A stretch of DNA of 64,000 bases from Membranipora membranacea. Lineage: Eukaryota; Bryozoa; Gymnolaemata; Cheilostomatida; Membraniporidae. The stretch lies in contig OU612066.1 of assembly GCA_914767715.1 (NCBI GenBank), positions 38,414,283 through 38,478,282 of the forward strand, written 5' to 3'. Below, piece after piece: positions 1 through 11,074 of this stretch (positions within the stretch are counted from its first letter, which is position 1; every line of letters begins with the position of its first letter). The position numbers were made by a program, and so were the translations under genes. Under the pieces are notes generated by a model that worked only from the letters and a program-made list of their open reading frames with translations, was not told where the DNA came from and did not search any database.

Positions 1-215
1 ATCGAGGTGAGTGAGGCATCCTGTGTCCTCTAATCACAAACGTGGGCATACAAAGTAACTTTACTGAGTTAGGAGATGGTGGGTGATAATGATCGTTTAT
101 TGATTATATAAATTGCTGTAAGTAGAGAATCTGAACAACAATATGAAGAGATATTGCATTGCAGTTAATAAATACAAAACAGTGGTTATTAGCATATCGG
201 TACAGAGCTAGTGAC
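1..215 (+). other. 5' flank with a possible exon end at the window edge
   Basis: The window opens with ATCGAG followed at position 7 by GTGAGT, a consensus splice donor. The first six bases may therefore be the end of an exon whose body lies outside, either a 5' UTR exon of the transporter that follows or the end of another gene. No reading frame can be judged from six bases. Nothing else between here and the first coding exon is recognisable. Confidence 0.3.
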
Positions 216-3200
216 ATGGTGAAGTTAAAACATAAATTCCATCCCTCTGTGATGTTTAGTTTGGAGGCAGCAGGTCGACAGCATGGGGAGGAATACACAA
301 GTCTCATGTCACTCAATCAAAGCGATGAAGAGGAAAATAACGACATACCTGAGGGAGATAAGTCTCAATCGACTGACTCACAGACAGACTCTGAAGAGAT
401 AATGCGAGGTGTCTGCTGTTCTGGCTTGTATAACATAAAGGTCTTCTTATTACTGATCTGTCTTTTCTCAATCATACACGGTGAGTGGGTGACATTCTTA
501 TACGCATGTGTAGCTTACTGCGCAGATCATTCACTTTATACCAAAACCATTTTCAAATTTTCACCTTCTCTTTTCATATTAAAAGGTTTGTGAATAAGTA
601 TTTTCTATGTTCTGCGGATGCCTCTGGCACGATTGCTCTTCAGTCATTGCATTGAAGTGAATCAAGTCATATCAAGTACCTACTGTTACATACCTGTTAC
701 ATATACATACCTGTTACTCTAATCTATAACTATATATTTGTGAAGCGTCTAGGGCCTAGGCATAATGGCGACTATTGCTGTATCATGTTAGGTGGGGAGT
801 TCTCAGTTTTTCAACTTTTAAAATCTGGGCGTTCACTTTTGTGATTGCAGCCGCCTTGATAATGTTTACATCCATGATTGCTTGCAATGAATTTTACATG
901 TGGGATAGGTGTCACGATGTGTCACGATGCCTTTCTCATACTTGTCACAAATGAGCCTGATTAACAACTTAAATCATAAATAATTATATCAGAAGTAATA
1001 TTTTTTAAAAGCTTTGATTGTGATATTTTTATTATTTGCTTTGGTCTGGTAGTTCTTAGCTCGTACCGACCCTTTCTTCTAGCTATTTCTCTATATGTGC
1101 GTTTGAACATCCCATGTTATGACTGGTGTTTCTCACTCGGCCCGGGATACTTTTAAGCGTCACACTCACTGTGATAAGTTATAGCGTTATCTTGGCCCAA
1201 AGCCTAAATGGCTGAATCTAGATGACAACGTGAGCTCCCTTCCCTAGCAACAGCAACGTTTAGGACAGTTCACTTCATGACCTGCGAATTCTGTGAATAG
1301 ATAACAGCCAAAGGTCATTTTATTTGTTGATTGATGTAGAGAACTTTAAAAAAAATTATGAGGTATCAATTTCCTATCATTAACAAACAAACTAAAAAAA
1401 ATTAGATCCACCATTCTTCATGATAAAGGTCAACCAAGGAGTAATTTTGTTACTCCTTGGGTCAACACAACAAAAATCTCTCATGACTCAACAAGTGAAC
1501 ATTCAATTTTACTAGTAATAGTAAAACTGATCCAATAGAACACACTTAAGTGCGCAAGTAAACTAATGCCAAACAAATTGCTGTTTATTTTTGTACCACA
1601 GGTTAGGCACACCATGGCAGCATAGAATAGGCTTTGTACTGCCTCAGTGTCCCTTGTTTTTCCTAACCTAGGAGAATCACTCCTAGACCTAAATGTAGAC
1701 AATAATATATCAGCAGACCAAACCAACATGGCTTCCAACCACAGTCCACTTTATCTAATATGTCATGCTTTGATTTACTTTGAAGGATTTGCAATAAATG
1801 GGATTAACAATGTAAACATACCAATGTACGAGAGGCGGTATCACCTCACCAGTACACAGTCAGGTCTTGAGGCTAGCTTTTATGATATCTCTGCATGCTT
1901 TTTGGTGAGTTTCTGGGTGACTCTGAGACAAGTCAGAATATGGTTGTTTATTCAGCTCTTACTACCCACTTGTCTCAGGTCAGCGCTACCCGATATAATA
2001 GCGCTGACTCCACTTCTAGCTAACTAACTCATCCTATGTGTGTGAGGATAGAAAATGAGGGGACGACCCAGCAAAAATACAGTGCTTGGATAGAGATATT
2101 AAAATATATATGCTGTTGTGTTCGACATGGTAGCACGTAGAATATATTAGCGGTCTGTAAAACGATAATATACTATTATGTTTAGTGGCTTAATCCTGTT
2201 TTCATGTGCTCATTCCACCGCCCCCAGCCGGTGATCCTCTCTCAATTGATGCACCCAGACCTGAATGGTAATATAATATTGCTTGGTTGCTACCAAACCC
2301 ATATCCTAACTGAATATTTATTTCAAGTTATAAAGTATCTTTAATTAAAAAACAACTCTTTCAACTCCTAAATTTGTTATAGGCTTGATGACATTTAGAG
2401 ACATTAAGAGAGCCATAGAATTTTCTGGAATTCCTTGTGAGGTTTAAGTCAAGAAGTTTGTTCTGATCTTTCTGAGAAACACCCGCTTGAAGGTGCATTG
2501 TGAAGATGCATTGTTGGAATGATATTACTATATGGAGGGATGAAATATGACGTATATTATATTTTATTACATTCAATGTATTCAATAAGGTTCTGATAGT
2601 TGGCTATGTAGCCCCCAGATATAACCAGCCACGTCTAATAGGAGCTGGACTACTCGTCCTATCTCTAGGATCTCTTATTATGGTACTACCTCACTTCCTG
2701 TCTGGGGAATACAAACCTAGTGATGTGCCTCCCGCCGTCTGCCTCATAAGTCAAGGTATGAAGGCCAAACTCTGGTCAAGCCATTACCTGCAGAAATACC
2801 TCATCATCCGAAATTCATAATTTTTACAAAAAAATCCCCCCCGGGAGTCTTCACTTAGTTCGCCAGGATGCTGGTGATCAACCTTGACCATTTTTACCAT
2901 CTATAACGGATGAATAAAATATTTATCTGCATCGCATGATGCATGCTATGAAATAATAAAATGTTTGATCTGCCTCATAACAATAATTTATTGTTTATAC
3001 CCTCACCAAAGATATAAACTCAATCACTTTAAAATCCCTCCCTCAGCAGGCTTTCAAAACATATTAGAAGATATATTATATATAAGTTGCCATATTATGA
3101 AATGTTTTCTGCACAATGTCTAATTTCATGCACTTCTTACAGGTAATCAGACTGATGGCCGCTGTGATGAGAAAGATGAGAAGTTGAGTAGCTATCTGTA

Positions 3201-6200
3201 TCTGTTTCTGTTGGCTCAGCTGTTACACGGGCTATCAGGAGTAGCACTGTACACACTAGCTCCTCCTTATATAGATGGCAGTGTGTCCAACAAACAGTCT
3301 CCTCTATATATGGGTCAGTAAAACATACCGGTGTTAACACTGCATTGTGGGTTTAGCCGTATACAAGAGCCTTTATAATTGTTTGCCATTATCTAGCCAA
3401 GGAAATGGCTAAGCCAAAGAGAACAGTTACCGCATTTTCAGATCATCTCCATATCACAATTCTTTCCTGTAAGTCACTATGCAAATGCAGGAAAATAATC
3501 TTTGGGCTTTTCGCCCTATAAGAAGAGTCTGGTATATATATGTAAGATAAATGTGAGAAAAATCACTCGGCAATAATAAATTGCTTCTAATTTGTTCCCT
3601 TTCAGGTTACCATAATAAATCACGCTCATATCGTTTTGTGTGCATTGCGTGCCAATAGAGAATTTACCCATCAAGTACAGCTACAGTTAATCTCTCCCTT
3701 TGACAGGTGTATTTTTCTCTCTATTTACGACAGGTGTATTTTTCTCTCTATTTACGACAGGTTTATTTTACTCGAGTGCTACTCTGGGACCAGGTATTGG
3801 TTATATACTTGGTGGATACTTTCTAAGCCTATATGTGGATATACCTAAACCACCTCCTCAGTAAGCCTGAGCAATAAAAATAAAGATTTCACAATTAAAA
3901 TTCTTATTAATTATGCTTTATTATGTGTTTTTTTTGGTTTGTTGTATTATTCATGATTTCAAAACCAGTGAGGCGATGAGGCTCCATGTGCGTAGTAGTA
4001 TCTGAGATGCTATGTTATGTTATGTGCCCTTCACCCACAAACTATTCCGATTTGCTTACTGAAATGTGATTGCTGGTATAATGAATTGGAACTTTCAGTT
4101 TCTGCATTATTGGGGTCGCATGTAATGAGGGGTCAGAAATGGCCCCTGTTACTATGGCAAAAATCAGTTTCAAGACTCCAAGACACGAGACCCAAAAACA
4201 TAATGTTTCACTAAAATGTCACTCCTCCGTTAGTGCCATGCCTTAGCCATGCCTCCTTTATATGGTGAAAGCATAAACTAATCAAATACCTTAAAAACAA
4301 GTCACAGAGGGTTTGATTTAAAAAGGGCACTTTGTGCCCCAAAATGAACTTCCAGAGGTCACTGCGACTCAATGTCAAATATTTGGGAGGTTTCAACTGT
4401 GAAAATAACTATTAGACATGATCACCAATACAATATTAAAAAAGTTTTAAAAAGCAATATATCACGTTAAGGTCGGTGAATTGTCATGTTGCCCATGTTA
4501 CACATTTCCTTAAGTAAGCTGATGCTATGTGATTTGTTCTGAAAGAGGAAAAACTGGAAAGGTACTAATCCACACTTTTTTCAGCATAAATTAATGTTAA
4601 GGCACACTCTTATCACTTGGCAATCAAACGCATGGTTTGTTGTGGTGAATAATTATTGTCTCAAACTTCGAACCATTATTTGAAAGGATAAGCTTGGTTT
4701 CACATGCTAATGCATGAGACATGGTGACACAGTGACACTACATATGCAGAAAAGTAAATGTACTATTTAATAGTATTCAGGTTGTTTCTGGTAAAAAGGG
4801 AAAAACCAGGGGGAAAGGAGAGTATGTATGAGATGAGTTGCATTTTATCAAAGACCGTATGTACGCATGATATGACCATCTATGTGTTAGTATACATCTT
4901 CACTGCTGTGAAAGATTGTGTTTAATATCGCAATTTTTTTTAAACCGCATGTTTCTAACTTGATCAATAGTGCATTTACTAAAAGACATTGAAAACATAT
5001 AGGCAGCGATGGGCAAAATGATGCAGTAAATTACGTTATGCAAAAGCGTGATGAAAATCTATGCAGTATTACATGCAAAGCACATTGTGTACAACAATGG
5101 ATCACCTTTTTTGGGTGATTGTTTAGCATCGAAAGCGAAATATTTACACTCATAACTTTTCTACTATTGAATTTATCATCAAACACCACGATCGAAACCT
5201 TGGAAATACTCTCTAGTTTAATTGAAGCTGGTGTGTATAACATGTCGTTTAACTTATTTTCAGTTTTTTGGCTGGAGAGGAGTGCATGTTTTGGACCAAA
5301 TAAAACTAGTATAGCCACAAAAAACAAATATCTCGAGATGTAAAGCCATAATCAATGATCGCTTCCATCAAAATCTAAACAATCTCCTGCTGTTCATCAT
5401 GCTTACAACAAATTTGACTGACAATTTTCTGAATTTCTGAATTTTGGCTGGAAAATTTGACCTAACTTAGTGAAAATTTGGGTTATTATCTGTTACAGTT
5501 GTGACAACTAGGATCTGTAAGCTGGTAAGATTATCGATGGAGGTGACAGTACAAGACCATATACCAATACCATAATTCTCACTTATGAATGATTCCTAAA
5601 TGGTAATAAAGATAATCGAAATGGCAGCAAGTATTGTATCTTGATTCCTGAAGGGACGGAAAATATTTGTCGAATTCAGTCTGATCAAAATAAATCTTCT
5701 CTGTTTGCTTGTCATGTATTACATTATAGTGCCTCTTCATTACAGCGGGCAGACAAAAGAAAGCCCTGAGTGGGTGGGTGCTTGGTGGATCGGGTTCCTG
5801 ATTACCTCAGCTCTCTCTATACTTGTAGCGATTCCTCTTCTTACATTTCCAAGAGTCTTACCAGGTAAAATTTAGTGTAAGGTGAAGTGAGTAATAACTA
5901 AAGGTATGTAATCGCCTTGTTAGCACGTAAGATCAGACAGTTATTATCACTTCAATCACCATCGCACTGTTTTTAAAAAAATGATAGGTTTTTTAAAGGA
6001 AGATCTAATATATTTTGCTGGTATTGTTGTAGGTACTACTGTGAGGAGGAGAAATAATAAGAATCAGGCTCACACAGATGGCTCCACACGAGGCCAATCT
6101 GTGAGTCCGATGCTTGGAGCATCTATGAGAGATATGCCTGCTGCTGCTGTTTCGTTATTCAGGAATCCAGTGTTTGTATGTCAATGTCTGACGTCATCTC

Positions 6201-9200
6201 TATCTGGAATGACTATAGCAGGACTCTCCACCTTCGCCATTAAATTCTTAGTAAATCAGTTCAATCAGGATACTGGATCGGCAGCTATGTTGACAGGTGG
6301 GTCATTCTGACATGTGTAGTTTGCTTACGGTTGGTTATGTAGACAGGGGATTGTCTGTATAGCAGTCATAAACCATACAGTCAGCACAATTAGCCCTGTT
6401 CACAAGGCCGTGTGAACAGGGCTACAGCACAATGATTATATAATCTACAAATATATGGTTTAATGTGAGTTATCTTTCCAACAAATAAGAGAAAACAACT
6501 CCAGCTTAATGAAATTCACCAATCCTTGACTAATGACTATAATGACACTATAACATAGACTTAATAATAAACCTAGACAGGACACTGTATGGAGCATTAG
6601 CATTGAGGCACTTAATTATGGTGACGCGACGTCACTGGAGGGTGTAGAAACAGTGATTTTTACTCATAGCTATCATTGATTTACCGTTCCCAGCTCGGGT
6701 TAAATATTGATAACTCAACTGGAATTTAAGTTTGAAAATTGCAATAGATTCAGCAGCTTCTCGCGATCACTTTGATAGTCGGTTTAGCTCCATAGCTCAA
6801 ATATTATCAAAAGAGCAAGCTATTTAGAATGGTGCATAGTCTTAAAGCTATAATTCTTTTTGCAGTTTCAGTCCTGATTAAATGCTTATATCTCAAACAA
6901 TTTTGTTGGAATTTTGAGCTTGAAAATTACAATAGATTCAGCAGCTTCTGGTGATCATTTTGATAGTCTGTTTAGCTTCGTACCCGAGCTGGGAACGATA
7001 AATCAATGATAGCTATGAGTAAAAATCACTGTTTCTTCACCCTTCAGTGACGTCGCGTCACCATAATTAAGTGCCTCACTTCAGCTATATACAGTGTCCT
7101 GTCTAGGTTTATTATTAAGTCTATGCACTATAATGATGAAATATTCTCTGACTTGCGATCAGGATTGATCCTGATTCCTGCTGCAGTGCTCGGTCAGGCA
7201 GGAGGAGGATACATTATAAAAAGGTATAATCTGCAGATAAGAGCTCAGATTAAACTAGGTATAGGAGTATCAATTCTGCTGCTGATAACCACCGGAGCTT
7301 TGTTTATGAGGTGTGATCAAAATGACATTGCTGGAGTTAACTACAGTTATAATAGGTAAGTGATACCATGTTCCCATCTGAGACCTGGTATTCTGATAAA
7401 CCAAGCATAGAAGCAAGATGGTAAGGAGCTGACGATATTTTATCGTAGCAATTATATGCAGCATGTAATTTGAAAGATACATTATAATCATCCATTAACA
7501 GTAATGGTTTCTTAGCTCAGACATAATTAGCCTAGGGAATTTATCAGCCAATGGTGAGCGCAGATTAGTTCAATCTGAGGAAAATATTCATTCACTAGAA
7601 GAGTAGAGTGCAGGGCACTCTCACCGAGAATAGCATCAAACTATTATACTATATAAGACAGTTATATATGATACCAGGGCCTCTCTATGGCTTTACCTTG
7701 TACAATGTAAGGGTGGGCGAGCTAGGCCATTGATCGGAGAGCTCACCTCCTTCGGCAGAAAGGGTAGCGACCGGGATTCGAAACTGCAACTCTCAGATTG
7801 AGAAGCCCGAATCCTAACCACTACACCACCCTGCCTGAGCTAGTTACATAAACAAGATGGGTGAGTCTGAATCACAGCCGAAATTTTTCAGATCAGTAGC
7901 AGACCAGATTGGCCTTGAAGGTTTCTGTAATAGAGCCTGCGGCTGTGATAGTTCAGTATATGACCCTGTATGTATGAGCGATGTGGAGTATATGACTCCA
8001 TGTCATGCTGGCTGTCCGTTAGATGATAAGGAGGATACACATACCAGTAAGGTGAGGGAGCGAGCAGACAATAATGTCAGCAGATTGTGAACCATTAAAT
8101 CGTTTTTTGTTTTAAGCTGTCTGTTAAGAATTAGATTTTGAATTTGATCACAACCCCCTCAATATTGTAGCCAGTGCCCGGTGAAGGTTAATATGCGGCA
8201 ATGATTTTGCCTTACTGCTTGTTATAGAATTTTCAAATTATGTTTTATCATATGTTGAATGATGTAAGCATGGTTTCCTAACTCGGCCGATAACAGGGGA
8301 TCAGAGCCTGATTGCTTAATGCCCACCACTAATGTCATCAGCTATCTATCTATCTATCTACATATTATTATTGTTTTGCTTATGATATCCAGGATGTGTA
8401 TTATAACTGTAGCTGCGGTATATCTCAGAGTATAAACTCATCTGATTCTCTTATCTTATACCTGCCGGGCAGCAGTGATAACATCATGTCACAGACAACA
8501 GCGACTAAGGGAAGATGTGGACAGAGCTGTCCCTTTTATTATGTGTTTCTACCCTGCATGTTTCTCACTGTGGTGTTCCTATTTGCTACTGCAGTACCCT
8601 ATACAAATATAGTCCTCAGGTAGGTCAGAGCTGGTCATGTCATTATGTAAAAGTATACATAGTATGTCGTCTGTTATGTATAAAATGACAATTATACAAA
8701 CGAAAGGTCACTGGTTTAAATGATAGTGACTTCTGATTTGCAAAAAATTAAAGCTCATTAATCGATCGTGTGGGGCTATTACCTTCCCAAATGAGTATTA
8801 TACTGACTATCCTTGCAGGTTGAGATATCCTGCTCTATTTTTGTAGATGTGTTGAGGATAGACAGAGAACATTTGCTGTTGCTGTCAAACAGTTTATCAT
8901 CAGAGTCTGTGGTGAGTTTTCTTTTTTACTCACGCGGTGAAAACTTTCACTGATCTGCGTAAAAACAAATTTGTTAGGTCAGGTGATTTTGATGCCAGTT
9001 CGGTGCTAGAGTATAACTTTGAAGTTGTTTGCTCTTGCAGTATAAGGGATAATTCCAAAATCATTGTGTCTTTTAACGACACACTGTTCTGTTGCCTCCA
9101 CCATTGCCTCTAACTCTGTTATCAGGTACTATACCAGGTCCGTTATTATACGGAGCCACGTTTGATCGGGCTTGTCTCGTATGGCAGGAGAAATGCGAGC

Positions 9201-9382
9201 AGAGAGGATCATGCTGGATTTATGATTCAAAGGAACTTGGATTGAGCTTCTTCATTCTGACTGCTTCAGCTAGTATAGTATCAATAATACTGTTGATATT
9301 AGCCCACTGTCTGTATAAACCACCGCGGACAGTGACAGAGAGCAATGAGGATGACTCGGTATCAGTGACGTTGTGGTACTGA
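216..9382 (+). CDS. Organic anion transporting polypeptide, SLCO/OATP family, copy A (12 coding exons)
   Basis: Predicted sodium-independent plasma-membrane transporter of amphipathic organic anions, in the OATP/SLCO branch of the major facilitator superfamily. Exons: 216-480, 1786-1904, 2590-2755, 3143-3313, 3761-3860, 5746-5864, 6033-6296, 7163-7355, 7892-8051, 8393-8619, 8847-8911, 9126-9382. Phases close to a 701-residue product, normal for the family. Exon 6 encodes [13 protein letters not shown], the OATP signature. Exon 9 carries the Kazal-type cysteine segment (CGCDSSVYDPVC, then PCHAGC) of the large extracellular loop, continued by NCSCG in exon 10. Exon 11 (EDRQRTFAVAVKQFIIR) and exon 12 ([15 protein letters not shown]) match the last membrane region. 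The first exon is acidic and serine-rich before membrane segment 1 (VFLLLICLFSIIHG). ATG 216 is the first in frame, but ATG 252 or an upstream exon is possible. The substrate cannot be inferred. Introns 1, 4 and 7 are long; introns 4 and 7 hold repeats listed separately, and nothing recognisable was seen in 481-1785 or 3861-5745. Confidence 0.93.
3706..3760 (+). repeat. Tandem duplication of a 3' splice site (27-base unit)
   Basis: Two full units and a partial first unit of GTGTATTTTTCTCTCTATTTACGACAG-type sequence end exactly at the acceptor of SLCO-A exon 5. Each unit carries its own pyrimidine-rich tract and terminal ACAG, so there are candidate AG acceptors at about 3706, 3733 and 3760. 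Only the last joins the conserved GLFYSSATLGPGIGY reading in the correct phase without inserting 27 or 54 bases. Confidence 0.8.
6392..6423. repeat. Short perfect hairpin
   Basis: AGCCCTGTTCACA and its exact reverse complement are separated by six bases in SLCO-A intron 7. This gives a 13-base-pair stem with no associated gene. It may be a remnant of a small transposon end. Confidence 0.6.
6554..7125. mobile_element. MITE-like inverted-repeat element with an 8-base target-site duplication
   Basis: The 572-base segment begins CATAGACTTAATAATAAACC and ends with its reverse complement. The arms match for about 150 bases each (6554-6705 against 6970-7125). CACTATAA flanks it on both sides (6546-6553 and 7126-7133), an 8-base duplication of the kind left by hAT-type transposases. 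Inside, a roughly 75-base direct repeat (6720-6796 and 6908-6983) separates the arms. There is no coding capacity, so the element is non-autonomous. It lies in SLCO-A intron 7 and ends only 37 bases before the exon 8 acceptor. Confidence 0.85.
7700..7846 (-). repeat. tRNA-derived SINE-like sequence
   Basis: Read on the minus strand, about 7842-7760 contains a box-A-like GGTGTAGTGGTTAGG and a box-B-like TTTCGAATCCC in tRNA-like spacing. It can form an acceptor-like stem, but the T-arm does not pair. It is therefore a degenerate tRNA head, not a functional tRNA gene. It lies in SLCO-A intron 8, immediately upstream of the Kazal exon. I saw no poly(A) tail or flanking duplication. Confidence 0.55.
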
Positions 9383-10685
9383 TAGTGCTGGTTATAATGG
9401 TATGCTCTATGAGTATGGGCTGTGGATATAGAACATTCCCGCCTGTGCATCAAATTTTTTCTACGGAGAAACGCTGACAAATATATATGTATATATATGC
9501 ATACATATATGCATATGCTAACCACGTTTGACCAGGCTTGTACACAATACTTATCCTTGTTTGTCTCAGATCAAAAATACAATACATTTAATGCGAGATC
9601 GATCGTTTTATGTTTTGTTCATTTTTGATGATGGAGTGTCAGAAAATCTCACTTGCATTAGCTTAAGCTCTCAAATTTTTCTATGGTAGATTAATTGCAA
9701 CAAAATAATCAATATTTTCCTTGAATTTTGAAAGCTTAATAATACATTCTAACATTAAGGTCGGCCCATAAGTTAACTGAGATTTTCTTTTACCTTGTGG
9801 TTGGTTAATGAATTCATTCCATCCCATCTCATGGCGTCTGTGATTCAGCCATACTGTGCCTAAATCCCTAAAATTGTTCTTTGGAGTCTGTGGAGGCGAA
9901 ATTTTCTGTGTTTATCCAATTTTCACTGCTCAGCAATGTGGTGGGGTTTGGACAATGTTTCTCAAGTTTTAACTCTGAATATATGTCAGATGTTTTACAC
10001 TCAGGTTGTTTATGGAATAAATCAGTAGATGGACATCATATATTACTTTTATTTACACTGGAAGCTCAAGGTTCCCCGTTATGTCTCCAATCCTGCGGTA
10101 GCCTTAGATTATGTCGGAGTGTAGAGAGTAGTTCTCACAGGCTGATCCTCCAGGAATTCAGAGCGCTAAAATCCCTTCCAAACTTTTAAAGATTGACCCA
10201 AGGTAAGCTGCCTGGCCTGTTGCATAGCACTGGACAACTCACATCTCCCTCATTATCATTCCTCATTATCATTCCTCATGAGGTAACATTAGCAGAGTCT
10301 GTTGGAGCTCATAGGAGCAGCCATTGTTACTGATAAGAGCTTTGTCACATGCTTATCTTGCTATAGGACGGCCCTTGATTTACAGTATCACTCAGACCAG
10401 TCATTCAGTTGTGTGAAGGAGTTGTAATGAAATTCAACTGATAATACATCTCAACTTAAAATATGAGACACTAGAGAGGACGGGATATCTTTTTTTATTG
10501 CCAGCTCTTGCCTGAATATCTCCAAATGTCTGCTGAAGCAGAGACGACAGCCTACTATAATGAGTAAGTAGATGAGTTTGAGTGAAAGTAATTAATGTGA
10601 CATGACATGTCAAGAGAGCTAACATCATTTCCTTAGCGGCCATATGTAACAATTTATAACTCATAGGTTAGACATTGCGCATCAC
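9383..10685. other. Intergenic region between the two transporters
   Basis: This is 1.3 kb between the stop of SLCO-A and the minisatellite upstream of SLCO-B. It contains an AT dinucleotide-rich patch at about 9480-9515. I saw no AATAAA polyadenylation signal close to the stop. The open frame at 9881-10189 shows no recognisable motif and no splice context, so I do not call it a gene. Confidence 0.6.
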
Positions 10686-10686
10686 T

Positions 10687-11026
10687 GTTGTGTGCTGTGC
10701 TGTTGTGTGCTGTGCTGTTGTGCGCTGTGCTGTTGTGCGCTGTGCTGTTGTGCGCTGTGCTGTTGTGCGCTGTGCTGTTGTGCGCTGTGCTGTTGTGCGC
10801 TGTGCTGTTGTGCGCTGTGCTGTTGTGCGCTGTGCTGTTGTGCGCTGTGCTGTTGTGCGCTGTGCTGTTGTGCGCTGTGCTGTTGTGCGCTGTGCTGTTG
10901 TGCGCTGTGCTGTTGTGCGCTGTGCTGTTGTGCGCTGTGCTGTTGTGCGCTGTGCTGTTGTGCGCTGTGCTGTTATGCGCTGTGCTGTTGTGCGCTCTGC
11001 TGTTGTGCGCTCTGCTGTTGTGTGCT
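10687..11026. repeat. 15-base minisatellite upstream of SLCO-B
   Basis: About 22 near-identical copies of TGTGCTGTTGTGCGC (variants TGTGC and TCTGC at the ends) end about 50 bases before the first recognisable coding codon of SLCO-B. Because 15 is a multiple of three, the array leaves several reading frames open on both strands. Those apparent proteins (for example TTAQR repeats) are by-products of the repeat. Confidence 0.95.
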
Positions 11027-11074
11027 GTTGTTTTTGTGCTGATCTTGAAAAACTTTGTCTATTGAAGATCATTT

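Noticed and set aside
1429-1466. Small palindrome around ACCAAGGAGTAA
   Set aside because: Only about 15 base pairs of stem, no flanking duplication; common by chance in AT-rich introns.
5119-5343. Overlapping frames on both strands in SLCO-A intron 4
   Set aside because: Intronic, no splice sites or recognisable domain.
7760-7842. tRNA-Glu-like gene
   Set aside because: The T-arm does not pair and acceptor pairing needs several wobbles; better explained as a SINE head.
9881-10189. 102-codon frame between the transporters
   Set aside because: No recognisable motif, no splice sites, no similarity to either neighbour.
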